Positions 31,781-41,515 are shown, numbered from the stretch's first letter. The stretch is 64,000 bases of DNA from Martelella sp. AD-3 (GCF_001578105.1 NZ_CP014275.1:2356001-2420000); one strand, 5' to 3'. Made by a program: numbers and translations. Notes: a model not told the origin generated them from the letters alone.

Positions 31781-33274
31781 CTACCTCTCCAGCTCATCCA
31801 GACGGGCTGACGCACGATATACAGCGCTTCTCAAGCTAGGATCTTTACGTGATTCTACATATAGATCTTTCAACAACTCAAAAAGCTGTTGTACCGGCTG
31901 GAAACCATCGGGAAGCCCGCGAATACCACGCGCAATTTCAGAGTCAGTGAATTTTCCACGTAGGCCATCCAAATCGTTAGCTACAATAGCTGCCACGACA
32001 GCAACGGACGCTCCGACTGGCTGCTCGAAAGCGGATCGCTGACCTTTGAGCCTCTCCAAAGCACGTTGCTTTGAGAGCCGGTAGACGGCACCAGTCTCTT
32101 CAAACGTCTTGATTGCTGTTTTCAAGTCAATAGCTGCTAGCTCAATAAAATAAAATAGTGGCAACCACTGCCGTTGAACCTTGGCCGAAATGCAAACATA
32201 TTGGGTCGGAGAACGGACCCGCTCCCGACCTAAGTATGCCAAAAGGACCGTCTCTGCATCGAGAGCTTGCCCTTCGATACGCTCCACAACCCGCCCCCTT
32301 CTATTAACAGCATGGACATCCCCGACAAGGCGGAGTGTTGGCGCGCCATCGCGCTCTTGGAACTCTCCTTCTCGAATGAACTCAAGTTGGTCTGCAAGGG
32401 AACGATCAATGACAATACGTTTAGATCCAGCATCCACCTCGCCCTTATCAGTATCAACGATCAAAGCTCGGTCAGCCCCTATCTCGCTCAATCGGCTCGC
32501 GCTAGCCAGGAGATCTTTCTGTACCGCCCTATCTCGGTCTCTAAGTATATCAAGCAAATCACCAAACTTTATCTTTCCAGACTGACCTGAATAGCGGAAC
32601 AATATGGTCCCATCCTCAAGTCCACTTGCATCTCTGCATACGATTACCGGCCGAACATTCTGCCTTTCAACGAAGATAACGCCGACCAAAAGTCCACCCA
32701 CCTCAATAACTTCCTTATAAAATACCGGTGTCGGCGTCAGGAGTACTTTCGTTCTATCGACGATCCTCGCGATGTCGGTATCTTGAAAAGCGGTATTAGG
32801 CATTCCTGTCACGCGGCACTCCGCATCTTCGATGCCTATGAAGATAAAGCCTCCTCTGTTATTTGCCATAGCCGCAATGGTTCGGACGATCGGCTCCATT
32901 TTTCGGGGATCGAATTGCGCTTTGCATTCCTGTTCAAAAGTCTCACCATCCGCCAAATACCAACCAGCGCCGTTGCGCTGAACAAATCTTGCACTCGCCT
33001 TCTCAGCTATTGTTCGCTTGGGACGCTCCGATTCATCAAGCACGGCCCCAACTTTGGCAGGCGTGAAAGTTCGAAGAAAGGTTTCCAGTTCGGCATCATT
33101 TGCCTCCGGCACTCCAGGTCCATAACTACCCGCCCGGATGCCCGTTATTCGGCCTGAGTTAACTGGGCGATCCTGCCGATTAAAATAGAACTGGATATCT
33201 CGATTGCGCATCCCCCTCTTCAGCAGGGCTTTGATCAAACCTATTTCTTTGTCTGTGATTGACCTTCGTGCCAC
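31781..33274 (-). CDS. AlbA/Schlafen-type putative ATP-binding protein
   Basis: 497 aa from GTG 33274 (AAGGTGG upstream). N-terminal HTH-like segment (DKEIGLIKALLKRGMRNRDI); an AlbA_2/Schlafen-like domain at about residues 90-215, with ETFEQECKAQFDPRKMEPIV and IAAMANNRGGFIFIGIEDAE; the C-terminal half is unassigned. AlbA_2 proteins are frequent in phage defence and regulatory loci. It lies 14 bases after the interrupted gene 33289-36223, so the two form an operon between integrase and tRNA. Lower G+C than the prophage core. Confidence 0.7.
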   Translation of the reverse strand: MARRSITDKEIGLIKALLKRGMRNRDIQFYFNRQDRPVNSGRITGIRAGSYGPGVPEANDAELETFLRTFTPAKVGAVLDESERPKRTIAEKASARFVQRNGAGWYLADGETFEQECKAQFDPRKMEPIVRTIAAMANNRGGFIFIGIEDAECRVTGMPNTAFQDTDIARIVDRTKVLLTPTPVFYKEVIEVGGLLVGVIFVERQNVRPVIVCRDASGLEDGTILFRYSGQSGKIKFGDLLDILRDRDRAVQKDLLASASRLSEIGADRALIVDTDKGEVDAGSKRIVIDRSLADQLEFIREGEFQERDGAPTLRLVGDVHAVNRRGRVVERIEGQALDAETVLLAYLGRERVRSPTQYVCISAKVQRQWLPLFYFIELAAIDLKTAIKTFEETGAVYRLSKQRALERLKGQRSAFEQPVGASVAVVAAIVANDLDGLRGKFTDSEIARGIRGLPDGFQPVQQLFELLKDLYVESRKDPSLRSAVYRASARLDELER

Positions 33275-33390
33275 GATCCAGCCACCTTCTACGTTGCACC
33301 GGTCCGGCGATGCGATGGAAGGTGATCGATGACGGTTTGAACCGCCCCGGGTTTGCCGGAGGCTCCAACTCTTGAGTAGGATGGAGCATC

Positions 33391-33714
33391 ATGAGCAAGA
33401 CAACGAACAAGTTTTCCCCTGAGGTGCGTGAGCGCGCGGTGAGGATGGTTCTTGACGGCGAGGGTCAGCACGGCTCTCGCTGGCAGGCGATCACGTCGAT
33501 TGCATCGAAGATCGGCTGCTCGGCGAACACGCTGAACGACTGGGTCAAGAAGGCCGAGGTTGATAGCGGCAGGCGCGCAGGCGTTCCCAGCGAGATGGCC
33601 GAGAGGATGAAGGCGTTGGAGCGGGAAAACCGCGAGCTGCGGCAGGCCAACGAGATCCTGCGTAAGGCGTCGGCTTATTTTGCGATGGCGGAGCTCGACC
33701 GCCGGTCGAAGTGA
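33391..33714 (+). CDS. IS3-family OrfA
   Basis: 107 aa, HTH transposase subunit: [39 protein letters not shown] and a leucine-zipper-like ending [20 protein letters not shown]. Binds the element ends. OrfB lies in the -1 frame, so an OrfAB fusion by frameshifting near the overlap is expected, as in other IS3 elements; no A6G heptamer is present. Confidence 0.95.
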   Translation: MSKTTNKFSPEVRERAVRMVLDGEGQHGSRWQAITSIASKIGCSANTLNDWVKKAEVDSGRRAGVPSEMAERMKALERENRELRQANEILRKASAYFAMAELDRRSK

Positions 33715-34619
33715 TGGTGGATTTTGTTGAAGCGCATCGCGATGCGCATGGGGTCGAGCCGATCTGCGCGGTGCTGCCGATCGCCCCCTCCACCTACTAT
33801 GATCACTTGGCGAAGCGGGCTGACCCGGCGCGGCTGTCTGACCGTGCCCGTCGTGATGACGCCCTGCGGCCCGAGATCGAACGCGTCTGGGAGGAGAACT
33901 ACCAAGTCTACGGCGTCCGCAAGGTCTGGCGTCAGCTTGCCCGGGAAGGGTTCGATGTCGCTCGTTGCACTGTGGCGAGGCTTATGAAGGACATGGATAT
34001 TCAAGGCATTATCCGCGGCAAGCCGCACAGAACAACAATCCCGGACAAGAAAGTGCCGTGTCCTTTGGACAAGGTGAACCGTGAATTTCGTGTTCCGGCA
34101 CCCAACATGCTCTGGGTGAGCGACTTCACCTACGTCGCGACCTGGAAGGGCTTCGTCTATGTCGCGTTCGTCATCGACGCCTATGCGCGCAAGATCGTCG
34201 GCTGGCGGGTCAGCACCTCAGCGCAGACCGGTTTTGTTCTGGATGCCCTTGAGCAGGCGGTCCATGACCGGAAGCCGACGAAAGCTATGGGCCTGGTCCA
34301 TCACAGCGATCGCGGATCGCAATATCTGTCTATTCGCTACACCGAGCGTTTGTCAGATGCCGGCATCGAACCGTCCGTGGGAAGTGTTGGCGACAGCTAT
34401 GACAATGCCTTGGCCGAGACCATCAACGGGCTCTACAAGGCCGAAGTCATCCATCGCCGTGGCCCCTGGCGCAGCTTCGAGAGTGTCGAATACGCGACGC
34501 TGGAATGGGTGGACTGGTTCAACAACCGCCGTCTGCTCGAGCCCATCGGGAATATCCCGCCGGCAGAAGCCGAGGCAAACTTCTACGCGGCTCTGGAAAC
34601 TGAAGACATGGCCGCGTAA
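33711..34619 (+). CDS. IS3-family OrfB (DDE transposase)
   Basis: 302 aa. HTH_21 domain then rve integrase domain with the DDE triad: Asp in [13 protein letters not shown], Asp in [11 protein letters not shown], and Glu in [21 protein letters not shown] 33711 or ATG 33714 may be used, or translation as an OrfAB fusion. All catalytic residues are intact. Confidence 0.95.
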   Translation: MMVDFVEAHRDAHGVEPICAVLPIAPSTYYDHLAKRADPARLSDRARRDDALRPEIERVWEENYQVYGVRKVWRQLAREGFDVARCTVARLMKDMDIQGIIRGKPHRTTIPDKKVPCPLDKVNREFRVPAPNMLWVSDFTYVATWKGFVYVAFVIDAYARKIVGWRVSTSAQTGFVLDALEQAVHDRKPTKAMGLVHHSDRGSQYLSIRYTERLSDAGIEPSVGSVGDSYDNALAETINGLYKAEVIHRRGPWRSFESVEYATLEWVDWFNNRRLLEPIGNIPPAEAEANFYAALETEDMAA

Positions 34620-36607
34620 CTAATGACAATCAGCCTCCGGCAAACCCGGGGCGGTTCAGTTTGCTGCGTTTCAGGCTCCCAGAAATAGTAAATTCTCAGA
34701 CACCTTTTGGGGTCTCGAACATTGCCGCCGGTCTTCACATGCCAATCTACGTCATACCTTCTTCCCTTCCAGTCCACCGAATAGGTATCTCCTCCGCATG
34801 GTGAATTCAGGATCCCATTCTCAATCTGCACATCCCTGAGACTTCCGCCTCCATTGGCTCGACGATCATGTTGAATAGTTGCCAACCAAACGACGGAGCG
34901 CGCTACAAGCGTCACATCCTCGAACTCAGGAGACCGCACCATTCGCCGAGCTGCAGGCGTCAACAGAACTTTGTCAGGGTAGGACTGATCTAGCCAGTCA
35001 GTGAATTCTGACCATACTTTCGGAAGTGGGGGATTCTCTTCAGGAGTTAAAGTTCCATCGATCAGCGCCGCCTGCAACTGTCTGACTCGGAACAATAGGG
35101 ATCGGTTTTCTTGCTCAGCAACTCGCGCGCGGTCTTCTGTCGCTTCGACCTCTAGGAGGTAGCCATCAATCTCTTTATCCTTCTCTTCGAGCTGCTTTTC
35201 TAAGCTTTCAACCAACTCCTCCGCTGTCTTCAAAAGTTCTTCGTCAGGCGCCACTCGGCGAACAAGATCCGTCTTTCGAAGTTTTCGGCTAGCCGTGCGT
35301 ACAGACGCGAAATCGAGTACGTCTTTACCCAATCGTGTTTCGGAGATACTGAGTTCGGCGGCCAACACCCTCAAGCTGCGAACACACGCCACCGCGCCAT
35401 TTGTATCACGCAGGCTGGTTTCAAGAAATAGTCGATGCCGAAACGGATCGTCGTTCGCTGTAAAACCGCGTAGATATGCTCGTACTCCTCCATTGAAAAC
35501 AGATCGGGTTTTTCCAAATCGTTTTGTAAGTACCCAAGTCAGTTCGGCCGGCACCAGCACAACACGAGCGAGAGCAGCGACAGCTCTTGCCAAAAGCGCT
35601 TCGTCGACCAGAGGCTTGCCAGCACTGTCCGGCAAGGCAATGACAAAAACGGGCAATCGCCGTTCTGGATCCTCAAGATGATCACAAAGATCTTCTGCGT
35701 CGTTCTCTGTCCGGAGGGTCACAGGCTCTGAAGTGAGCCATCTAGCGCCGCGGATTAGCCCAGGGTTTTCAATCATCTGCAGAACTGGGCCGGGCACGTG
35801 CGGCTGAATAGAAAAGTTCGGCTCAGCTGTGCTTGCAATTAGACGCAGACTTACGTGAGGGCGGCTGGTGACTTCTCCACCAATAACTATCTCGGTCGCC
35901 CAGACGCGCCCGGCGACATCTTTATCTGGGTCTTCCGCTCGGAGCGCCCAGAGGTCTAGCTTCTCAGTTTCGATACGGACCGCTGAACTGCTTCGCCCTC
36001 CCACTAGCAACTCGAAGTCCTGCATCTGCCAAGCGGCCTGAGGGAGCTCGCGACCGGCGCGTCTCTTCGCCCATTTCAACGCCTCATTCCTAGCCACCGC
36101 AGCCAAGGCGGTATAGTCCTCCCCCTCAAGCTGAGCTGACACCCGCAAAACCTCGATGTCGCGCACAGTGCGAGACATCCGTTTAGACAACGGTTGAAGA
36201 GCTTCAGAAAACGCCCGATTCATGACACAGTATTCACCGATTAAGTTGCAATCGAGGAAAATACTATTCCGTAACTTTCTACCACACAACTCCTGATCAA
36301 AATACGCACTCACAGTTGGTGTGAACGCGAACATCCCCGAATTGATGCTTTTGAAAGTCTTAGCCGAAATCCGGATGCCGGCGATGAGCAAGCAACCGGA
36401 ATACCCGTCCCAAGCAACCAACCACCCGATTCGAAATACGAGCAGGCGCCCCTTATGCCCGCTCCAACCTAGAGATTTCGAAGTGGCGTTTTCATGCTGC
36501 GCGCGACGGGCACACCAGAAAGAACACAAACAAAACAAAAAATGTAAACCAGCCTGTAAACTGGCAACATTCCGAAGAGAAAACGGACCTTAAACCATTG
36601 AAAAATT

Positions 36608-36684
36608 TGGCGACCCCTGCAGGATTCGAACCTGCGACCGTCGGCTTAGAAGGCCGGTGCTCTATCCAGCTGAGCTAAGGGGCC
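36608..36684 (-). tRNA. tRNA-Arg (anticodon TCT)
   Basis: 77 nt including encoded CCA. Minus strand starts GGCCCCTTAGCTC; acceptor stem pairs with AGGGGTC (one G-U), anticodon loop CTTCTAA gives TCT, T-arm GGTTCGAATCC. Its 3' end faces the prophage cargo and integrase, so it is the likely attB gene, reconstituted on integration. Confidence 0.93.
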
Positions 36685-36790
36685 GTTTGATGCTCGCGGG
36701 CGGCATGAATGCCTGATCCCGTCGTAAATGACAAGCTGTCTGCGGGTCGTCTCCGGGAAGAAGTTGCCGGCGACGCGAGAAGCCTTGGGG

Positions 36791-36892
36791 CTGGAGCATG
36801 TCCGGGCTTCCTTGAATCGCGACCACGCTCTAGCCTTTTGTTTTCCGCGCGTCCGGACGGAAAACCGGTCTCCACTTTTTCTGGACGCGCTC
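36791..36892. repeat. Rhizobial dispersed intergenic repeat
   Basis: Contains the well-known mosaic of Rhizobiales intergenic elements: GGAGCATGTCCGGG, GAATCGCGACCACGCTCTAG, and the palindromic core GAAAACCGG/CCGGTCTCCACTTTTT. The 36685-36975 gap between tRNA and the next gene holds this repeat and no supported gene. Confidence 0.6.
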
Positions 36893-36975
36893 TGGTTGAC
36901 CGGAGTCGCCGCGCGAAAGGCCGCGGGCAGGCTTGACGTCCGGGCGGGGAAGTGCGGCTTGCAAAGACGCCTGCG

Positions 36976-37281
36976 TCAATGCGTCCAGGGCTGCACGCGG
37001 TCCGGCTTGAAGTTGTCGGAGTAGGAAACGACCTTTTCCTTGGTCTCCTTCGGCTGGATCACGCGATAGGCGATCCCGTGGCGGCGCGCATAGGCCTCGG
37101 CCTCCTGCTGGCTGTCGAACCGCAGCTTGACCTGCTGCAGCATATCGGAAGACGAGGTATAGCCGAACAGGGGGTCGATCGTGCGCGGCGTCTGCTGGTC
37201 GAATTCCAGCACCCACTGGTGGGTCTTGGCCTGGCCCTGCTGCATTGCCGTTCTGGCGGGACGGTAAATCTTCGCCGACAT
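36976..37281 (-). CDS. NDUFS4-family complex I accessory subunit
   Basis: 101 aa from ATG 37281. The family motif MSAKIYRPARTAMQQGQA at the N-terminus and PLFGYTSSSDMLQQVKLRF, EAEAYARRHGIAYRV are diagnostic. In Alphaproteobacteria this protein is the homologue of the mitochondrial 18-kDa subunit and associates with NADH dehydrogenase in the membrane. Encoded alone, commonly beside this tRNA. Confidence 0.92.
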   Translation of the reverse strand: MSAKIYRPARTAMQQGQAKTHQWVLEFDQQTPRTIDPLFGYTSSSDMLQQVKLRFDSQQEAEAYARRHGIAYRVIQPKETKEKVVSYSDNFKPDRVQPWTH

Positions 37282-37394
37282 CCTAACTGCTCCGATTGGT
37301 TTCATGCGCCGCGCGGCGCGTCGAATTCTGATGCCCTTCTTACGTCATTTTCTCTGCCGGGCAATAAAAATCAAGCCTTGGCGGCGCGGCGGCT

Positions 37395-37943
37395 TCAGAA
37401 TTCGGCGTTCCAGATGATCATCTCAAGCCGCCATCCGTTCAGCGCGGCCTGCTCCGGCAACATGCCGTCCGGCCCCTCGCCCCGTCCGCCAAAAATCAGC
37501 GCGATCTGGTCGCTGCCCGGCGCAAGACAGACCGCCTTGCCCGAAAACACCTCCATGCCCGGTTCGCAGTAGCGCGCATCACTGCCGGAAAAAACCGCCG
37601 AAAAAGGATCGCCGATCCGCGCGCCCCCGCCGGTTGCGGCGTCGGCGGAGACAATGTCGGCCCGCACCACCGTCTCTGCGCCGTAAAGGGTGATGATATC
37701 GACGCCCTCCCTGGCGGCGATGAGAACGGGATAAAAGCCGCCTTCGCCTTCCCGCCGCTCGGCGCGGACCTCCATGCCGGGCAAGGCCCGGCGGACCGCC
37801 TCGGCATCGAAACGCGTCCGGCCGTCGATGTCGTAGAGCCCTGATTCGGTCACGACAATGGCCGCATCGCGCGCCTGCGCGCAGGCAAAGACAAGGCAAA
37901 AGGCCGCGGCCAGGCATATCCGGAGGGTGCGTCTGCTGTTCAA
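37395..37943 (-). CDS. Exported DUF1131-like protein
   Basis: 182 aa. N-terminal signal peptide (RTLRICLAAAFCLVFACAQA, cleavage after ~25). The body has IGDPFSAVFSGSDARYCEPG and a C-terminal DGMLPEQAALNGWRLEMIIW, a DUF1131 pattern. Two Cys (in YCEPG and VCLAPG) could form a disulfide. Periplasmic; function unknown. Confidence 0.65.
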   Translation of the reverse strand: MNSRRTLRICLAAAFCLVFACAQARDAAIVVTESGLYDIDGRTRFDAEAVRRALPGMEVRAERREGEGGFYPVLIAAREGVDIITLYGAETVVRADIVSADAATGGGARIGDPFSAVFSGSDARYCEPGMEVFSGKAVCLAPGSDQIALIFGGRGEGPDGMLPEQAALNGWRLEMIIWNAEF

Positions 37944-38180
37944 ATATGAAGTCCCTTCTATTGTGTCCGATCATACGCTTCGGTAATCAATACGGGAATG
38001 GCTTTCGTGACGTTGGCACCGGGACGGCTCGGGCGGTGACGAGCGGCGGCGGCGCGCCCTCGCCTGCTTTGCAGAACGGCGAAATCGCTATAGGATCGCC
38101 GCTTTGACACGTCGATGGGGGCGCAGCCTCGCCCGCACGCAATGTCGCCAGGTCGCCTGAGAAAGGCTCTATTGAAAAGA

Positions 38181-39644
38181 ATGAGCAGAACCTTGAACAA
38201 CAGTTCTCTCGAAAACGAGATGTTCGAGCTGGCCCCGATCGCCATGTGGGTCGAGGATTTCAGCGCGGTGAAAGCCCTTTTCGACGCATGGCGCGCCGAA
38301 GGCGTCACGGATATCGCCTCTTTTCTCCGCGCCGACATATCCCGCGTTGCCGCATGCGCCAGGGCCATCCGTGTGGTGAAGGTGAACCGCAAGACGCTCG
38401 AGCTGTTTGAAGCGCGCGACACGTCCCATCTCGTCAACAATATCACCGCGGTCTTCCGCGACGACATGCTGGAGACCCATATCGACGAACTGACCCAGCT
38501 GTTCGAGGGCAAGTCGAACTTCACCAGCTACACCGTCAACTACACGCTCTCCGGCAAGCGGCTGGACGTGCAGCTGCGCGGCCAGGTGATGCCGGGCCAC
38601 GAGAAAACGCTCGACTACATTCTCCTGGCAACGGAGGACGTCACCGAGCGCGAGGACGCTCACCGCCGGGAACGCCGTCAGTCGCTCTATGCCAAGGGCC
38701 TGTTCGAACATTCGCCGGTTTCGCTCTGGGTCGAGGATTTTTCCCGCATCCGGGTCATGCTCGACGAACTGCGCGCCCGCCATATCGTCGATCTCAGGGT
38801 ATTCATGGACGTGCACCCCGAATTCGTGCGCCAGTGTCTGAGCGAAATCCGTGTGATCGACGTCAACCAGGCGACGCTCGACATGTTCCGCGCGCCAGAC
38901 CGGCAGGCCCTGCTGCAAAACCAGCATGCGGTGTTTCGCGACGATGTCGAAGACCATTTCCGCGAGCAGCTGATCGACCTGTGGGAGGGCCGCCTCCTGC
39001 ATACCCACGAAGTCATGAATTACGCGCTGGACGGCTCCGAACGCTATGTTCTCCTGCAGTTTTCGGTCTTCCCCGGCCATGAGGATGACTGGTCGCTCGT
39101 TCTCGTCTCGCTGACCGACATCACCGCGCGCAAGAAGGCGGAAGCCTATCTCGAATATCTGGGGCGCCACGATGTTCTGACCAAGCTCTACAACCGCTCC
39201 TTCTACACCGAGGAGATCAATCGCCTGGAACGCAAGAATTTCCGCCCCATCGGCGTGCTGATCATCGACCTCAACGGCCTGAAGGACGCCAATGACGCGC
39301 TCGGGCACGATGCCGGCGACAGTCTGCTGCGCAGGCTTGGCGAGGTTCTCAACGAATCGGTCTGCCAGCCCAATTGCGCCGCGCGCATCGGCGGCGACGA
39401 ATTCGCCGTGCTGATGCCCGGCGCCGATTACGAGGCGTCCGCGGTGGCGCTCGAGGAAATCCACAAGGTGCTGAAGGTCAACAACCAGTTCTATGCCGAT
39501 GCCCCGATCAGCATTTCCGCCGGGATCGCGGTCTGCGAAGCCGGCGAAACGATCGAATCCGCAGTCCGCCGCGCCGACGCGGAAATGTACCGCCAGAAAC
39601 GCGAATACTACGCTCTCCAGCGCAAGACCGGCTCCGACGGATAA
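38181..39644 (+). CDS. PAS-type diguanylate cyclase (GGDEF)
   Basis: 487 aa from ATG 38181. Two similar PAS-like repeats (about residues 10-165 and 175-315), both starting with ELAPIAMWVEDFS / EHSPVSLWVEDFS and containing VFRDD. A C-terminal GGDEF domain has HDVLTKLYNRSF and an intact RIGGDEF near residue 400. It should make cyclic-di-GMP from GTP. No inhibitory RxxD motif is evident before GGDEF. No membrane segment. Confidence 0.9.
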   Translation: MSRTLNNSSLENEMFELAPIAMWVEDFSAVKALFDAWRAEGVTDIASFLRADISRVAACARAIRVVKVNRKTLELFEARDTSHLVNNITAVFRDDMLETHIDELTQLFEGKSNFTSYTVNYTLSGKRLDVQLRGQVMPGHEKTLDYILLATEDVTEREDAHRRERRQSLYAKGLFEHSPVSLWVEDFSRIRVMLDELRARHIVDLRVFMDVHPEFVRQCLSEIRVIDVNQATLDMFRAPDRQALLQNQHAVFRDDVEDHFREQLIDLWEGRLLHTHEVMNYALDGSERYVLLQFSVFPGHEDDWSLVLVSLTDITARKKAEAYLEYLGRHDVLTKLYNRSFYTEEINRLERKNFRPIGVLIIDLNGLKDANDALGHDAGDSLLRRLGEVLNESVCQPNCAARIGGDEFAVLMPGADYEASAVALEEIHKVLKVNNQFYADAPISISAGIAVCEAGETIESAVRRADAEMYRQKREYYALQRKTGSDG

Positions 39645-39914
39645 ACCGGCCGGTCCCGGAAGGCGGCCTGAGCGAATGTCGAATATACCGGCGCGCCGCC
39701 TGATCCAATATCTCCAGAATATCTGTTAATGCTCTGATCCCTTTCGTTTTATTGCGACTAGGAACTGTGTCGTCATAGCAGGTCGGGTCCGGCCTCGAAC
39801 ACGTGTCGGCTCAGTGACATTTTCTGTCCGCTTCTCTTCCGTTCACATATTGCTCGTCCGGCAAAACGGTGTCATCAAGACCGGTCGAAACCTAGCGACA
39901 TTCAAAGTTAATAG

Positions 39915-39993
39915 CGATATCAATACCTATAAAACGATATAAAAAAATAATAACGATATTTTTGTTGACTGTCTGGGCGCAATGCGCTCTTAT
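39915..39993 (+). promoter_or_regulatory. Promoter region of the phenol hydroxylase operon
   Basis: The 39645-40068 gap holds no gene. Three CGATAT elements at 39915-39920, 39935-39940 and 39954-39959 are spaced 20 and 19 bases, on one DNA face, directly upstream of TTGACT (39965-39970), a 17-base spacer and TCTTAT (39988-39993). The region is very AT-rich. An activator bound to the repeats is likely. No -24/-12 sigma54 motif was seen, unlike dmp of Pseudomonas. Confidence 0.5.
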
Positions 39994-40068
39994 TTTTCCT
40001 GCGATGCGGGCTGTCGCGTGAGGAGCACAGCCAGCCGTTGAAAGCGGCGCCGTCGCATGGGAGGAAAC

Positions 40069-40461
40069 ATGACAGACACGGATCTTTCATTCGCCGGCGG
40101 CGGCTGCACGGGATGCGGCGCCTGCGGGAAAAAGGGCGGCTGCGGTTCGCTTTCCGCGCTCGACACCTTCATCGTGCCGGAAGACGACCGGAGCCTTATC
40201 AGCGGGTCGGGACCGCGTCTCGGCAAGGCCTTTGTCCGCGTGCTTGGCCGGCAGCTCGACCGCTTCATCGAATTCGAATTCATCCTCAACGACGAGACGC
40301 TGAGTGTGGAACTGGTGATGCCCGACGCGGCCTTCGCCGAGTTTTGCGAGCGCTGCGAGGCGGAGATCCTGCCGGACGAAAACGGCGAGATCGTTTCGCT
40401 CGAAGCCATCAGGGCCCGCACCGCCGGGCTTTATCGGGCAGCGCCCGCCGGCCGCGGCTGA
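40069..40461 (+). CDS. dmpK: Phenol hydroxylase assembly subunit (DmpK-like)
   Basis: 130 aa from ATG 40069 (GGGAGGAAAC upstream; ATG 40057 is in frame but has no site). Residues about 58-110 match DmpK: KAFVRVLGRQLDRFIEFEF and ELVMPDAAFAEFCERCEA. DmpK helps load or assemble the diiron oxygenase. The N-terminus carries an unusual Cys cluster, Cys13, 16, 19 and 25 (GGCTGCGACGKKGGCG), not part of the usual ~90-aa protein. Confidence 0.85.
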   Translation: MTDTDLSFAGGGCTGCGACGKKGGCGSLSALDTFIVPEDDRSLISGSGPRLGKAFVRVLGRQLDRFIEFEFILNDETLSVELVMPDAAFAEFCERCEAEILPDENGEIVSLEAIRARTAGLYRAAPAGRG

Positions 40462-40504
40462 GACGAATCGCAACCAGAAACCAGGCAAACGGGGAGGAGA
40501 ACCC

Positions 40505-41503
40505 TTGTCCATCGATCTGAAGACGCTGAAACTGACGCCGCGCCGCCAGACATTCAGCCATATCGCCCGCCGCTTCGGCGAGGACCGTCCGGCGAGCCGC
40601 TATGAAGAGGGCATGCTGGACGTTCAGGCCACGGCGCATTTCCACTACCGGCCCTTCTGGGAGCCGGAGATGGAGCTTTACGATCCGCGCCGCACCGCCA
40701 TCGTCATGGCCGACTGGTACGCGCTGCGCGATCCGCGCCAGTTCTACTACGCCACCTACAACATCTCCCGCGCCGGCATGCGTGAAGCGGCCCAGCACAA
40801 TATCGACTTCGTCGAGAAGCGCCGCCTACTCGACAAGATCGAGCCGGAATGGCGGCAAAAGGTGGAGGACTACCTCCTGCCGCTTCGACATGTCGCCTGG
40901 GGCGCCAATATGAACGCCACCCAGATCTGCGATCGCGGCTACGGCACGGCGGTGACGGCGCCGTCGATGTTTGCGGCCGGCGACCAGCTCGGCATCGCCC
41001 AATTGATCGGCCAGATCGGCATGGACATGGCCGGCGGCACGGGCGAGGCGCTCGACACGGCCAAGGGGAAATGGCTGGACGCCCAATATTGGCAGGGCAT
41101 GCGCCGCCTGGTCGAAGACACGCTGGTGGTCAGGGACTGGTTCGAGCTGTTCGTGGCGCAGAACCTCGCCATCGACGGACTTCTCTACCCGCTGGTCTAT
41201 ACGGCCTTTGACGAGGAAGGCCAGAAGCACGGGGCAACCGCCGTCTCCATGGTGACCGAGTTCATGGTCGAATGGTTTGCCGACCAGAGCCGCTGGGCCG
41301 ATGCGGTGATCCGCCGGGCCGCCGAGGAGAGCGACGCCAACACGCATCTGCTTGGAGAATGGTACCGCTTCTGGCGCGACCGCACGGCCGAGGCGCTGGC
41401 GCCGCTTGCCGCGCATGTTCTGGGCGACGCCGGAAAGCCGGCGCTTGCCGATCTCGTTTCCGAGCTCGACGGCCGCGCCGGCCGCCTCGGCCTTGCCGCC
41501 TGA
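40505..41503 (+). CDS. dmpL: Phenol hydroxylase beta oxygenase subunit
   Basis: 332 aa from TTG 40505 with a strong GGGGAGGAGAA site. N-terminal LTPRRQTFSHIARRFGEDRP and the FWEPEMELYDPRRTAIVMAD segment are typical of DmpL. It has the ferritin-like fold but lacks the diiron ligands and pairs with DmpN in the oxygenase core. Confidence 0.94.
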   Translation: MSIDLKTLKLTPRRQTFSHIARRFGEDRPASRYEEGMLDVQATAHFHYRPFWEPEMELYDPRRTAIVMADWYALRDPRQFYYATYNISRAGMREAAQHNIDFVEKRRLLDKIEPEWRQKVEDYLLPLRHVAWGANMNATQICDRGYGTAVTAPSMFAAGDQLGIAQLIGQIGMDMAGGTGEALDTAKGKWLDAQYWQGMRRLVEDTLVVRDWFELFVAQNLAIDGLLYPLVYTAFDEEGQKHGATAVSMVTEFMVEWFADQSRWADAVIRRAAEESDANTHLLGEWYRFWRDRTAEALAPLAAHVLGDAGKPALADLVSELDGRAGRLGLAA

Positions 41504-41515
41504 AGGAGAACCGAC

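Larger units (their letters stand above)
33338..34658 (+). mobile_element. IS3-family insertion sequence (1321 bp)
   Basis: Perfect 27-bp terminal inverted repeats at 33338-33364 and 34632-34658, beginning TGAACCGCCCCGGG. Target duplication GTT at 33335-33337 and 34659-34661. Two overlapping frames encode OrfA and OrfB. Intact ends and intact genes show a recent, possibly still active, insertion. Confidence 0.95.
33289..36223 (-). pseudogene. Unrecognised coiled-coil protein gene, 3' end split by IS3
   Basis: Starts at ATG 36223. Removing the IS (33338-34658) and one GTT copy gives an uninterrupted 536-codon frame ending at TAG 33291-33289: the join reads PETQQT then VIDHLPSHRRTGAT. As it stands the frame runs into the IS and stops at 34583, swapping the last ~15 native residues for ~25 IS-derived ones. 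Residues 190-320 include DSAGKPLVDEALLARAVAAL and FNGGVRAYLRGF; residues about 345-430 are a coiled coil; a small C-terminal domain has DWKGRRYDVDWHVK and RCLRIYYFW. I do not recognise the family. It heads the operon with the AlbA-type gene. Confidence 0.75.

Noticed and set aside
39645..40068. Sigma54 (-24/-12) promoter for the phenol hydroxylase genes
   Set aside because: No GG-N10-GC element of the right context was found; a sigma70-like promoter with 17-base spacing fits better.
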